A stretch of DNA of 64,000 nucleotides from assembly GCA_963575645.1 (NCBI GenBank), contig OY754469.1:12790001-12854000 (forward strand). The letters run 5' to 3'. Below are positions 46,111 through 57,235 of this stretch, piece after piece. Source of the stretch: Xanthostigma xanthostigma (lineage: Eukaryota > Arthropoda > Insecta > Raphidioptera > Raphidiidae). Position numbers and translations under genes: made by a program. Position 1 is the first letter of the stretch. Every line of letters starts with the position of its first letter. The notes below the pieces were generated by a model. The model made no database searches. It was given only the letters and a program-made list of their open reading frames with translations, and had not been told where the DNA came from.

Positions 46111-46422
46111 ACATGTATAATAATCGTTACATTTAATATTATTTCGATTTCTAAATTACAGTATACACATTATAGATCAGATTAAACTATACATTATTAC
46201 ATACCTCAATGCAAGTTGAAATGGTAAATTGTGAAAATAGTTTTAATATACATGATCAATTTATTATGAATTTCGACAGTTTTTTAAATTTAAAAATATC
46301 TAAAACAGTTTTATTATAAAATTGTTCTGTCATTTGTGCAAATAATATTGTACTGATGTATAAGAAATGCTATCTCTATACAAACTGCATTTTGTTTACA
46401 AGTTAGAATTTGTTGAATTTTG

Positions 46423-47061
46423 TTAATTAATTATATTGCCATAAATGTTATTTAACCCATCTATGTCCGTTCTCTTATTGACAGTGTTTGAAGTTTTTTT
46501 GATGTAACACATCTCCAAGAAAAGTCTTTTTTGTAAATTCACTTCTTTATGTAGTATTTTTGGTTCATTAAAGTTAAAATTGTGATCATTGGAGATGGAG
46601 TGATGAACCAGTGCTGAATGATTATTAATGTCACATGGTTTTCCTAAGGATTTCTTTACATCATTTTTGTGTTGATAAACACGATTTTTTAAGTATTGAG
46701 AAGTTTGTCCAACATAAATGGCATTACAATTATTACATTCTAAACTATATACCAGATTTGATTCTAACATTTTTGAGTGTTTAAATTTTGTTTTTGAGAA
46801 GAAATGATCTGCAATACGATTACAATTTCTATATGTTAATTTAATATTCTGTTTAAATACTTTATTTAATTTTTCAGACAGTTCTGTGATGTATGGAATT
46901 GAAAAATATCCTTCTATTATAGTGTTGTTGTTATCATTGTTATACGATTTATTTGTGTTTGTGTGTGTTTTATTATAAAGTGACGTAGCTTGAATTGGTG
47001 TTGTGTTTAAGTTAGTAGTAGTTGTTGTATGTGTGTAGTTTGTTGTTTTGTTATTTTTGTT
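46423..47061 (-). pseudogene. Penelope-like element C-terminus with GIY-YIG endonuclease (minus copy)
   Basis: The frame encodes the linker and endonuclease of a PLE polyprotein. After a Thr/Asn-rich stretch come YFSIPYITELSEKLNKVF, a FSKTKFKHSKMLESNLVYSL segment, and then the GIY-YIG-type domain: ECNNCNAIYVGQTSQYLKNR with YQHK, HHSISNDHNF and the RLFLEMCYIKK segment holding the conserved Glu. The CxxC before IYVG is characteristic of PLE endonucleases. The reverse transcriptase is missing, so it is a 5'-truncated remnant. The open frame continues to 47175 but those 38 residues are the antisense of the opposite copy and not real. Confidence 0.88.
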
Positions 47062-47387
47062 ATAGTTTAGAATGTAATAATTGTAATGCCATTTATGTTG
47101 GACAAACTTCTCAATACTTAAAAAATCGTGTTTATCAACACAAAAATGATGTAAAGAAATCCTTAGGAAAACCATGTGACATTAATAATCATTCAGCACT
47201 GGTTCATCACTCCATCTCCAATGATCACAATTTTAACTTTAATGAACCAAAAATACTACATAAAGAAGTGAATTTACAAAAAAGACTTTTCTTGGAGATG
47301 TGTTACATCAAAAAAACTTCAAACACTGTCAATAAGAGAACGGACATAGATGGGTTAAATAACATTTATGGCAATATAATTAATTAA
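47062..47387 (+). pseudogene. Penelope-like element GIY-YIG endonuclease (plus copy, shorter)
   Basis: The same endonuclease from LECNNCNAIYVGQT to the terminal NIYGNIIN and stop, with a protein sequence identical to the minus copy over the shared part. The apparent start upstream (47022) comes from the junction with the other copy and is not genuine. No reverse transcriptase. As in the other copy the domain itself is undamaged, which suggests a fairly recent insertion. Confidence 0.85.
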
Positions 47388-47699
47388 CAAAATTCAACAA
47401 ATTCTAACTTGTAAACAAAATGCAGTTTGTATAGAGATAGCATTTCTTATACATCAGTACAATATTATTTGCACAAATGACAGAACAATTTTATAATAAA
47501 ACTGTTTTAGATATTTTTAAATTTAAAAAACTGTCGAAATTCATAATAAATTGATCATGTATATTAAAACTATTTTTACAATTTACCATTTCAACTTGCA
47601 TTGAGGTATGTAATAATGTATAGTTTAATCTGATCTATAATGTGTATACTGTAATTTAGAAATCGAAATAATATTAAATGTAACGATTATTATACATGT

Positions 47700-47760
47700 T
47701 CATAGGCCCTGATGATGAAAATATATTTTTCGAAACGTTGGCCACAAGCGATACACTGGT
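47700..47760 (+). ncRNA. candidate hammerhead ribozyme motif (plus copy)
   Basis: CTGATGA at 47709-47715, a short GAAAA...TTTTC stem, then GAAAC at 47732-47736 and GTTGGCCACAAGCGATACAC. Mirror image of the motif at 46055-46110. Confidence 0.6.
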
Positions 47761-48066
47761 AAAGCTTATTTTAAATTGTTCCTCAACCAAATAAATCTCC
47801 TTCAATACATATTTTGGAACAAAAATTCTACTAACAATTTGAGAGCAGTGTTACACTAATTTGAGAAACTGTTCCTCATTTCAGTGTGGCATACCATAAC
47901 AGAACACACATTTCAAAATAGTTTGCGCAACATGTTTATTAATTATCAAAGTAGACATATGGGTGGAACCATATACTCACGTCTCTTTCTAAACAATCAT
48001 AATAGTACCCATTAGTGTTTTTGACATTTCAACAGTACTAATAAACCATAACTTGAACATTAATAA

Positions 48067-49118
48067 TAGGGGAAGGTTGCCATGATTGGCCCACTTTACT
48101 TCCTTGCCTATATATTTTGTCGTAAAGTCTGCGTGATAACTTATAACCATTAGATGATATATGTTTTACTAACGCTATCATTTTATTTTCAATTACTACA
48201 GTTGTATATACCAGCACAAAAAATAATGAGAACACTGAATTGTATTTAAAATATAATATTACTTTAGACAAAATTAGAGTGATGGGACAATTAAGGGTTA
48301 TGGGCAGTAAATATTTTAGGCTAATTTCTAAAGGGTACAAATACGTACGGGAAATTGATGAAATTTGTACAATTTGTAACTTAAAAAATGTGGAAAATAT
48401 GTTTCACGTACTAATTGAATGCCCTTTATACTCTAGCCTCAGAAATACATTCATACAAAAATATTTAAACAATGAATGTAACGCGAATAATTACTTCTTA
48501 TTTTTGCTAGGAAACATTACCGAATTAAAATTAAATGATTTATATAGATTTATTACAAATGCCATCAGATTAAGGAGTTTTATTGTAAATGAATAATTGT
48601 TTTTTTTTATATATTTATATATATACATAATTAATTGTGCCAACTCCCTGTAACGGAAATATTTTCTTAAATACAATATCATATCTATCTATCTATATTT
48701 TTAATTAGGTAACTGTAATGGTTTTTGAGATAAATCAAGAAAACGATTTTTCGCACTGCCTTCTTCGCCTTGACTCCACCACCAGGAATTGCCATGAATG
48801 GATTTCTATGTAACAGAACACCACAAATATAAAAAATACTGAAATATTTCTTAAAACTATACTCACTAAAAATATATTATTCCTTTTTTTACCTTTCAAA
48901 TCAAATAATTCGCTTGATTTTTGTTTTCTACGTCCAAGACACTCTCACATACGTCAGTTCGTGCCGAGTGTCGCGGCGGGTCTGAGGTTACCGTGAGGCC
49001 CGATGGAGGCAGTTATGCTACTTTTTGACTTAAAAAAATGTTGCCAACATGCGAAGTTTTTTGTATATTTAGTTAGTCCAATGAAAGAGCCGGTCCAATG
49101 ATCGCAACCTTCCCTTAA
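48067..49118. mobile_element. about 1.05-kb TIR element hosting a LINE fragment
   Basis: Left end AGGGGAAGGTTGCCATGATT then GGCCC; right end GTCCAATGATCGCAACCTTC then CCTT. These are inverted over about 25 bases. The middle contains a LINE 3' end in plus orientation (48200-48706), evidently inserted later. No transposase frame is left. AAT lies outside both ends and might be a 3-bp target duplication, but this is weak in AT-rich DNA. Confidence 0.55.
48200..48706 (+). mobile_element. non-LTR retrotransposon 3' end (5'-truncated)
   Basis: The open frame ending at 48596 encodes the extreme C-terminus of a LINE reverse transcriptase. It has a Cys/His cluster ICTICNLKNVENMFHVLIEC followed by PLYSSLRN, the usual CxxC...H...C pattern, and ends RFITNAIRLRSFIVNE. 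The frame is open upstream of the first Met at least to about 48170, as expected of a truncated copy. A short 3' UTR is followed by (ATCT)n at about 48680-48700, a typical LINE tail. It differs from the LINE at 9870 and lacks the polymerase domain. Confidence 0.75.
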
Positions 49119-49302
49119 TTTTATTGTTTTACTTCCTTAATAGTTAATATTGATGAAGTGATATTTCAGTTCCTCTAGGATAAATAAAGAAAAAAATCTT
49201 TCGACTTCTACTTACGTTTATGCTGGGCAACATTTATAACATGCGTCAATCTAATAAAGTGTCTATACCCCTCTACGTAATTTAAAAATTAACTAAATTT
49301 TA

Positions 49303-49590
49303 AAAAAACAAGCTTTTATTACTTGTTAATAAAAATGAACTAAAAAGTTAAAAATAATTTTATTCCGACTAGAAATAAGTCGTTTTATACATACTTATTA
49401 CAGTCTAAAGTTTTCAAATGAAAGCGTGTTACACTCTCTTTTTTCTCTTTTTCTATTAAAATGTAACACGCTTTTAATTGAAAACTTGAGACTGTGATAA
49501 GTACGTATGAAATGACTTATTTCTAATCGGAATAAAATTGTTTTTAACTTTTTAGTTCATTTTTATTAGCTAATAAAAGTTTGTTTTATT
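49303..49590. mobile_element. palindromic MITE, about 125-base arms
   Basis: Left arm AAACAAGCTTTTATTACTTG, AATGAACTAAAAAGTTAAAA and AAAGCGTGTTACA; the right arm is the mirror (TGTAACACGCTTTTAATTGA, TTTTTAACTTTTTAGTTCAT, AATAAAAGTTTGTTT). The unpaired centre is about 28 bases of TCTTTTTTCTCTTT. No coding content. Confidence 0.8.
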
Positions 49591-49641
49591 TAAATTTTTT
49601 TCGTTTATTAGTTTATAAGTTTATAGTATGCTTTATTAAAA

Positions 49642-49965
49642 GTGCGATTTGCATCCGGGTGAAAGCCGGAACAGTCAGTTAGTTATTATAATATTGTATT
49701 GTTATCGGAACTATATACCTACGTATGCAAAATTTGAACTCCATCGGAAAACGGGAAGTAGTTAAGAAAGCAATTTGCAACCGGGCGAAAGCCGGAACAG
49801 TCAGTTAGTTATTATAACATTGTATTGTCATCAGAACTACATACGTATGCAAAATTTCAGTTCAATCAGATAACGGGAAGTGGGTCAAATTCAACTTGCA
49901 AGATTTGATTTCAGACAGACAGACACAGGGGGACAGGTAAAACTGAACAAAAGCTTGTAAAAATG
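49642..49965 (+). repeat. non-LTR tail with a 127-bp tandem duplication
   Basis: Unit 1 (49642-49768) and unit 2 (49769-49888) both contain GAAAGCCGGAACAGTCAGTT, TATTGTATTGTNATC and CGTATGCAAAATTT. The end has CAGACAGACAGACACAGGGG and AAAGCTTGTAAAA. Non-coding. Confidence 0.65.
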
Positions 49966-50626
49966 GGACATTTCTCGACGCAGACTTTTATGTATGTACT
50001 TTAATTTACGCAAAAAAAGTAAGTATATTAGAGAGATTAAAACGATTTCCCGCTTTCCGCAAAATAATTAATTGTCAAAATCTATTTTTCCTGAACTATT
50101 TCCTCACAACACAGACTCATTATATTTATGAATTACTATAACACACTGTTGTCGTAACTCGTAACCTAAAGTAATGTAAAAAGACGATTTAGCTTTCAAA
50201 ACACGCCATCCTCACCAAACAATAATCAATAACCGATAGGTAAGCCGAGAGCTCGTTGTTTTTTGTCGCATCAACAGTGGATTATTATAAAGTTCGACGC
50301 AACTACGTAGAAATCAAAGATAGAAACTAATCAAATAAACAATAGAGTAGCTAGTATTTGTGGAATTCTACATGCGTCATAGCTTTAAATGACGAACTCA
50401 ACCATCACTGCAATTTATTTGTTCAATAAATAGCTATTTTCGTTTTACACTCTTTTATTATCTTCACTTATATATGTATCTATGTATTTATAGTGGAATC
50501 TTTCAATTTAAATTTAACCCCCTTCCAGACGTCTGAATAATATGAAATTTTGCACTCGTATTAAGTTGTTAAAGTCGTTGGTGCGTCGGATTCAGGCAAT
50601 TTATTATAAATAGCACTGCCAGCACA
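49966..50626. other. gene-free stretch
   Basis: Nothing recognised. A CTTCCAGACGTCTGAATAAT segment at about 50523 resembles one near 5787, pointing to another low-copy repeat. Confidence 0.35.
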
Positions 50627-50634
50627 CACATGAC

Positions 50635-51083
50635 CAGTGCCGGAATAATCATTAGGCAGAGTAGGCAACTGCCTAGAGGCCCCGCATCGACTAGGGGCCC
50701 GTGCACGCACCAAGAAAAAAACTTGTCATTGAACGAAAATTTTATTTGAAAATTGGTATGAAATTTCCCAACAACAATATTATTTTCTTTCGTTGTTTAT
50801 TGTAATTTATTGCATTTAACAAGATAGAACTCAAATAACTACGTCACGTCTCATTTCTCTTTTCTGACCCATCAAAAAACCTGGATCATCAATTATCTAT
50901 AACCTATTCATTAAGACTATTTCAATAAAGCTAACGAGTCAGGTAAGGCGATGCTACAGCATCTAGTCAAAGTAAGCATGTTGTTACAGTATCACATAAG
51001 ACATTAAAGTAACAGGATGCCTGAAGTTACTCACATCCTTTCATCAACTTGAAAAGACCTGATTGCATTGCCTAGGGGCCCTG
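50635..51083. mobile_element. hAT-type MITE, family F
   Basis: A 449-bp element starting CAGTGCCGGAATAATCATTA and ending TGCCTAGGGGCCCTG, with a perfect 8-bp target duplication CACATGAC (50627-50634 and 51084-51091). The terminal match is short (CAGNGCC), but both subterminal zones carry GCCTAGAGGCCCC/GCCTAGGGGCCC. Non-coding. Confidence 0.85.
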
Positions 51084-51091
51084 CACATGAC

Positions 51092-52579
51092 TTCTTTATA
51101 AAAACTGAGCCGGTAATTTCTTATATAAACATTATTGTTTTGGCGCGTGATATTAATACTCATGTACTTCATTATTAGAGTGAAGGAAGCGATGTTCTGT
51201 TTTACATATTTAGCCATTTCCAAAATATAGATACAAGGAAATGTAAGAATGTTGAATTTGATAAAGTAGAGACGACAGGATACTCTATAACCGAGTTATG
51301 CGCTATAAAAATTCTTCTCCACTGAAAATTATTCATTATTATATTTTTGTTTGTACGACTGTTAAACTCGCTATCTCTCGTATAACAGCTAAAATAAACC
51401 TCATCATAACCTAGTAATTAACAACACAAACTTTTGTGTGCGCAGTTAGGTAAAAACTATAATATTTGATTTATTTCCATAGAGTGATTCATTATTAGCA
51501 TAGTGGTGGATTTGATAACATAAAAAAAGTTTGAGAAACAGTCTGGTCTAATCGACTATAACGTTGATTACATTGGCGCTGTGTGCTCACTGAAAGGGGT
51601 TATTTTAACGTGAAATTAGTTGAGTAGAAGTTATACGTAATAAGCTGTAGTCTGGCTAGTATTATATAACCTTAATAAAGATAGACGTAGTAAAGGCATA
51701 CATCATTAGAGAAACATTTCACTTCCAAGTTCCAACGTATACACAAGAGTGTCTGATGTAAACAGCATATCACAATTTTTTTAAATAGTTATTATAACTA
51801 TTTAAAGACCAATTTAAGGGGTTACGCCACGTTGAGAATTTCAAAAAATCAATTTTTTTAGTACGTAAATGAATTGTTTATACTTTTGAGAATATTTTAA
51901 GCGTTTAACTATTCCAAAATTCAAACTATTACCAAAGTTATAGCAATAACGAGTTCATATTAGTCATAGTTTTTTTTTTGCGTTTTTCTCGAAACTACAT
52001 TTTTCAAAACAATGTACGCCATATCTCAAGATCTACTGAACCGATTTGGTTAAAATTTACAACACTTATTTTCTATAATACTAACTACAATGTGACAGGA
52101 TTTTTTTGATTGAGCACCATGTTCAAAAGTTATAAATTTTTCAAACTCAAAATTTCGATGCAAATACGAGTTTTTACTTTAAAACAGCTGTCACATTTAC
52201 AAAAAAAAAAATGAAAATTTTCATCTTTTGTCACATTGTAGTAATTTTCCTTTTAAATAAGGAAAAAACATTTTTTATGTTTATGACAATGCCTAACAGA
52301 GAAATCGTGTACACAATCAGCAAAGATTTTCAAAAAAGGGTCCTACTGATCGGCTCATATCTTCGTCAGTTTTTTATTATTTTTAATCGTCAATACTGCA
52401 AATTGTTCTTAAAACTACTATAGGTATATATGGGTAAAATAAGGATCACTTTATATACTTAACTGCTTCGCCAAAAAAAGTTTCTTTTTATACCTAGTTT
52501 TCTGAGCGCCAAGGTGGCCTAGCCCCTTGAACAGACAAGATTATAATATATTTAAAAAATCAACGTTTAGGTCTAGGTG
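51092..52579. other. gene-free AT-rich stretch
   Basis: A frame at 52211-52423 has no family match. GGGGTTACGCCACGTTGAGA at about 51820 may mark another repeat, but no second copy was seen in the window. Confidence 0.35.
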
Positions 52580-53077
52580 TCCAATACTTAACTTAGAAGG
52601 CTTTGCATTTCATAATATACTAATGTCAAAAAATTGAATTAAACATTAGAAATGCAGCTGTTTTCATGTTAAGACAAGACATACGTTTGCTTCTAATTTC
52701 CATGTACGGCAAACAAAGACAACCGACCGCGTCGCGCCATGCATTACACAACATTGCATTTATACAGCTATTTTTCTATATAAATTTGTATAAAATATTT
52801 TTCTATATAAATTTGTATAAAAAAACTGTTTAGGCAAATTCTGTTATACGAAATCTATGTAAAATGTTCTCCTCTTTCGTTTAAGACTGGTTTCAAACCG
52901 ATCTGATTTAAATTGAGCGAGAAATTAGCAAAAAGCACGCACAGGGTCAGGCGGAACGTTAGGAACGTTAGGAACGTTAGGAACGTTACGTTACACTTTT
53001 TCGAACATGCAGCCGGTGTTTTATCAATTTATAATATTGGTGATTCATCAATTTATAAGACGTTATCACGTCAAAAA
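52580..53077 (-). mobile_element. AACGTT-minisatellite repeat element, copy 4 (truncated)
   Basis: Reverse orientation. Shares AATTTGTATAAAAAAACTGT and GTTTCAAACCGATCTGATTT with copy 1 and ends GACGTTATCACGTCAAAAA. It lacks the GACAACCAATT end. Array of GAACGTTAG units at about 52954-52990. A 22-bp stretch (ATTTTTCTATATAAATTTGT...) is duplicated in tandem at about 52770-52820. Confidence 0.7.
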
Positions 53078-55182
53078 GAAAGCAGGCAATTCAAAACGCA
53101 ATATATTTTATATCAGTAGTTGTGAGGTCTTGAGCCCCGACTATATAAAAAAAATACTATTTCATGCCGCAGTAAGATACACGATTCTCAAATTTGAATA
53201 GGGAAGTACGCAATTGGGCTTTTGAATGAAATTTTTTTTTGTCATAAATGGAAAGATCGTATATAAGTTTTATAACAAAACTATTTTTCTTTTTTTTATT
53301 TTCATTATAATTCAAAAGTTATATCAAATTAAAAATACATTTTTGTACCCAGTTCCGAAAACGCGCCGACACTTCCCGAACATAATGTGACGTCATAATG
53401 GTAATTTCTATTATCATCACATGCAATTGACACAGTGTTTTAACACTTTTAACCTCTCATTGATTGAATACAGTCAATATATTAAGAAATTTATCAAAAA
53501 TGTCGAATCTTAAATGTTATCGTGCTTGTCAACAATATTGTTTTATACTAAATTTAGGATAGTTTTAGTCAATACACATGTAGAAGCCATGGATAGTATA
53601 CTGCGTATATACATTTTAACATTATGACGTCACAATTGTCAAAAACAATTTTAGTGCGTTTGCAGTCACGTGATTTTTTAAAATATTTTATCAATTTTAA
53701 ATTGCTTATAATTAATTTAAAAAAAGTTTTTTGAAAGTTTTTCGCATCGATTATCAATATTATTTATAATAAAGTTTTAAAATACAATAAAAAAATCGAT
53801 ATATTTTTTTTTCAAAAGCCTAATTGTTAAAAAGTAAGGCATCTCGATACTCCGTGCGACAGTTCAACAGATCAAGATATCACTTATATTGTCTTTGTTG
53901 CGAAACCCTATATTATCCTAACAAAGGAGCAAGAATCCAGATAAGACAAACTACATGCTTTCTGTTTTACTTAATTTCCTGGAATAATTTAGTTTTTTTT
54001 TAAATTTAGAGTAAAAATAAATAGGCAACGTTTTTACAATTAACAAAATTCGATGTTGTGTATAACGTGTAACGTTAAATATTTTATCTTAACCCAATTT
54101 TCCTTACTTTCATTGACATAATTATTAATATTTTAATGATTTTTTAAACTAAAATATTAGAGTAGCCAATATAGCCATGCTATTTAGTTTGACTAATTTT
54201 TACAACCTAGATTTTCATCTTAAAATAAATGAAATTTTTAGCAGTAGACCTGGCAATATCCTGGAAATTTGTAGCCTTAAAAATGAACAAAAATATTTTA
54301 CGGTCTTTTACTTCAATAACATTTAAAAAATTGAATTCTACGCAAAAACATTTAGTTAACCCTTTAACAAATGAAACAAGTTCATGTTGTGTGGAAAATA
54401 TTGGTTAATTAGCTTTACAACAATAAACAATGTTAATAAAAGCCATTAAAAAGCTCACAATTGTTTCGATAACGAGACGTGATTTAAGTTTGTCGCTAAC
54501 AACGCTGAAATTGTCGTTGAAAAACTTGAGAGTTTAGATAAAAAGACAGTACAAATCATCGAAAAACTTTTATCAGCATTTATTATAAATAAAAATTGAG
54601 TTCAAATAAATGAAACAAATAAACGCTCTGACACAACTTGAACAAACTCTTCAGTGCAGGAATAAGTCGATAAGGTACATACATGCACGCCCGACGTCAT
54701 TCTGAAAAACACTGCTCCGCCACCATAACCACTGCACCTCCACCATATTGTGATGTAGGTACAGATTTATGGCGGAGGTGCTGTGTTTTAATATTGCTTG
54801 TTTTATAGATTGTATTTCATAAATTAGCATTTTTTACTAATTTACTGAATCCGGTAAAATATTTTGTACTTAGTGCATTATTTTTTTTTATTTTTGTTTT
54901 GTTGTAATGGGATTTTTACGCCTAACTTTGCACGTCCCTTCTCTAACACATAACTGTTTTTATACAATTGAAGAATTTTTTAAACATAATTTTTAATATC
55001 TAAATTTGACGTCATATATGTACGTACAAGCGGCCCGTCCCGGTTTCACCCGGGCACAAAACTGAACGATTAATCAATACATAGTCTCTCATTCTCTATA
55101 AATATTATATAGATCTCCCCATCTATGCAATCACCCACCCATTCTCAGTGGGTGTCTATGTCGAGAAAGAAGTAATTATGCC
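53078..55182. other. gene-free AT-rich stretch
   Basis: Only a short RTE-type opening, GCGGCCCGTCCCGGTTTCAC at about 55030, was recognised. No coding family. Confidence 0.4.
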
Positions 55183-55720
55183 AAAGGATCCCGCACAAAC
55201 CTTATGGGATTTGGTTCTCGGTTTTTATCGAAAATAGTTTTATTTTATAGTTTAAAGGTCACTAAGAAAAAGTGTCCATTGGCGCATAGCCTCAAAACCA
55301 ATAGATTTTTAGCTTCTGATATGTTTAATGAGATTTTAGATACAGGAATATCCATTAAATTCACAATCTTAAAACATCCTAATCTCTAGAACTATGTTTT
55401 CGAGTGCGCTGAATCCGAATATGATATTATTATTTTATATAGGGTGACACCTTCCAATATTATCTAGTTTTCGACTATTTTTCTATTTCTAAAAAAAGCA
55501 CAAAAGTTGAACATGGGACATGTTTGTGAATTCAATGGATATCCCTATATCTAAATTCTAAAATCTCGTTAAACATAATATCTGTAGCTAAAAATCTATT
55601 GGTTTTTAGGTTATGCGCCTATGGACACTTTTTCTTAGTGACCTTTAAACTATAAAATAAAACCGTTTTCGATCAATCTAACCGAGAACCAAATCTCATA
55701 AGGTTTGTGCGGGATCCTTT
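55183..55720. mobile_element. TIR element with about 200-base arms, copy 1
   Basis: Starts AAAGGATCCCGCACAAACCT and ends AGGTTTGTGCGGGATCCTTT. The pairing continues inward (GGTTCTCGG, TTTAAAGGTCACTAAGAAAA, CCAATAGATTTTTAGCT) for about 200 bases. The centre holds ATAGGGTGACACCTTCCAAT. The plus-strand frame 55204-55389 is not conserved in copy 2. Superfamily unknown. Confidence 0.8.
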
Positions 55721-56755
55721 CAAGACAATCGTGATGAGTCAGTGAATCAGTGTCTAAGTGTGAGCCAGTGAGTGGTATTTCGCTTATGTATATTGTATAT
55801 ATCATATTCTGTCAAATATATCTGCGTATCTAACAATATTCAGCGATTATACATAATGCTTTACGATATTTGTTGGGCATTTTATTATAAGAAAAATACT
55901 AGTCAAATATGAAAGTTGTTTACTAAAAAAAAAATAATAATAATAAAACTTTACAGATATGATCATTTTATGTTCAGCCAACAAATTGCAAATTGAATTT
56001 TTTAAGGATGTCTTAAATCTGTTCAGTTTTTATGTTGATAATTTATAAATCAATTTTCTTTGCCATTAACACACGTTTTAAATACAACTTTGTAATAAAG
56101 ATTGTCGATATTACCTCTCATGAAGTTTTATTATCATAATATAAATCTTACTGATGCTGGTAAGCCGTATTTTTTACATTATCTTCTTGCAGAATACAAC
56201 TGTAAAGAAAAGTGCACACGCATCCATTAGGAGATTAAAAATGTCTATAGGTATTCTCAATAAAAATAAATTTGCATACATATCTCATTTTCCTGTTTTA
56301 CCCTTCCATGGAAAACGCAGCACCAGAATAGGTCATTGACCAAGCTTGCGTATATTTTATAAAAATTTATTGGAATACCAACAACAGGTTGCTTTCCGTC
56401 TGTAAATTGAATTTTCCTTCTCAGTTATATTAAAGTGTGTTTTTTTTATTCGTATACGTTCAGATGATCGAAAATTTTGTTACTTCGGGGAATTTTAAAC
56501 AATTTTGATACCTACGTTCATAAAATAAACGATAAAAATATACAATATTTAACAAACATATTGTGTCGTCTATGAATTCAATTTCGTATTACAGGTTCAA
56601 TTTTATTGATAGAGAATAAAAATTTGTGCACTTTGAAACTACTTAATTTCTAGGATTAAAAAAGGGGTAGTATTTAAACGAGTGACTGTAAATTACAATT
56701 TTAGGTGACAAAATAATCAATTTGGGTTAGGTATTGTATTACTAAGTGAGCGACT
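55721..56755. other. gene-free AT-rich stretch
   Basis: Nothing recognised. Confidence 0.4.
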
Positions 56756-56758
56756 GAC

Positions 56759-57235
56759 TGCGCGTGAGAAAATAATAGTTGGATGACTAAATTTCTAAGT
56801 GAGCGACTAAATTACTAAGTGAGCGACTGAATAGAACTGCGTTTTCTAAAAAATATATATTTAATTGACTGTCAATTAAATATACATTTTTTAGAAAACG
56901 CAGTTCTATTCAAACAATTAACTATTTAATTCGCATACCCCGTTATTGATCACCCCAAAATTGTTTTTTTAAAAACTCAACATTTGCCCCTTCCCGTTTC
57001 ACTGCGAGACAATTCGCATACCCTTTTATCAAAAAAAGCGGTGGTTTTCAATCTTCAAATTTGAGTTTTAAGTTGTAGTCTCAAAGTGAAAAAAAAAATA
57101 AAAAAAGTAAAAACAAAATAAGATACCTATCGGCTTCAAAATTACCGAAGGCATTCTAGTCGCTCGCATAGTAATTTAGTCGCTCACTTAGTAATTTAGT
57201 CACCCAACTATTATTTTATTATCTCAAGTTATTAA
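56759..57235. mobile_element. inverted-repeat element built of GTGAGCGACT units with nested hairpin
   Basis: The left arm holds CTAAGTGAGCGACTAAATTA-type units (56797 and 56815, related at 56742). The right arm holds their mirrors (TAGTCGCTCACTTAGTAATT at about 57177) and ends in ACTATTATTTTATTATCTCA, the mirror of 56761-56780. The perfect hairpin at 56831-56914 sits next to the left arm. No coding content. Confidence 0.65.
56831..56914. repeat. 40-base-arm hairpin
   Basis: GAATAGAACTGCGTTTTCTA on the left and TAGAAAACGCAGTTCTATTC on the right, continuing through AAAAAATATA.ATTTAATTGA to a short loop. Nearly perfect. Confidence 0.8.

Larger units (their letters stand above)
45995..47850. mobile_element. 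Penelope-like element, head-to-head palindromic pair with 13-bp target duplication
   Basis: TTTGAGAGCAGTG occurs at 45995-46007 and 47838-47850 and brackets one unit. Inside are two 5'-truncated copies of the same PLE in opposite directions. The minus-strand copy runs from 47061 down to 46008. The plus-strand copy runs from 47062 to about 47804. The shared 740-bp arms are nearly identical. The minus copy has 313 extra bases (46749-47061) of upstream coding sequence. 33 bases of unclear origin lie between the plus copy's end and the right repeat. Confidence 0.85.

Noticed and set aside
47022..47065. Apparent N-terminus of the plus-strand endonuclease frame
   Set aside because: It lies in the spacer that belongs to the minus-strand copy, so the start is a junction artefact.
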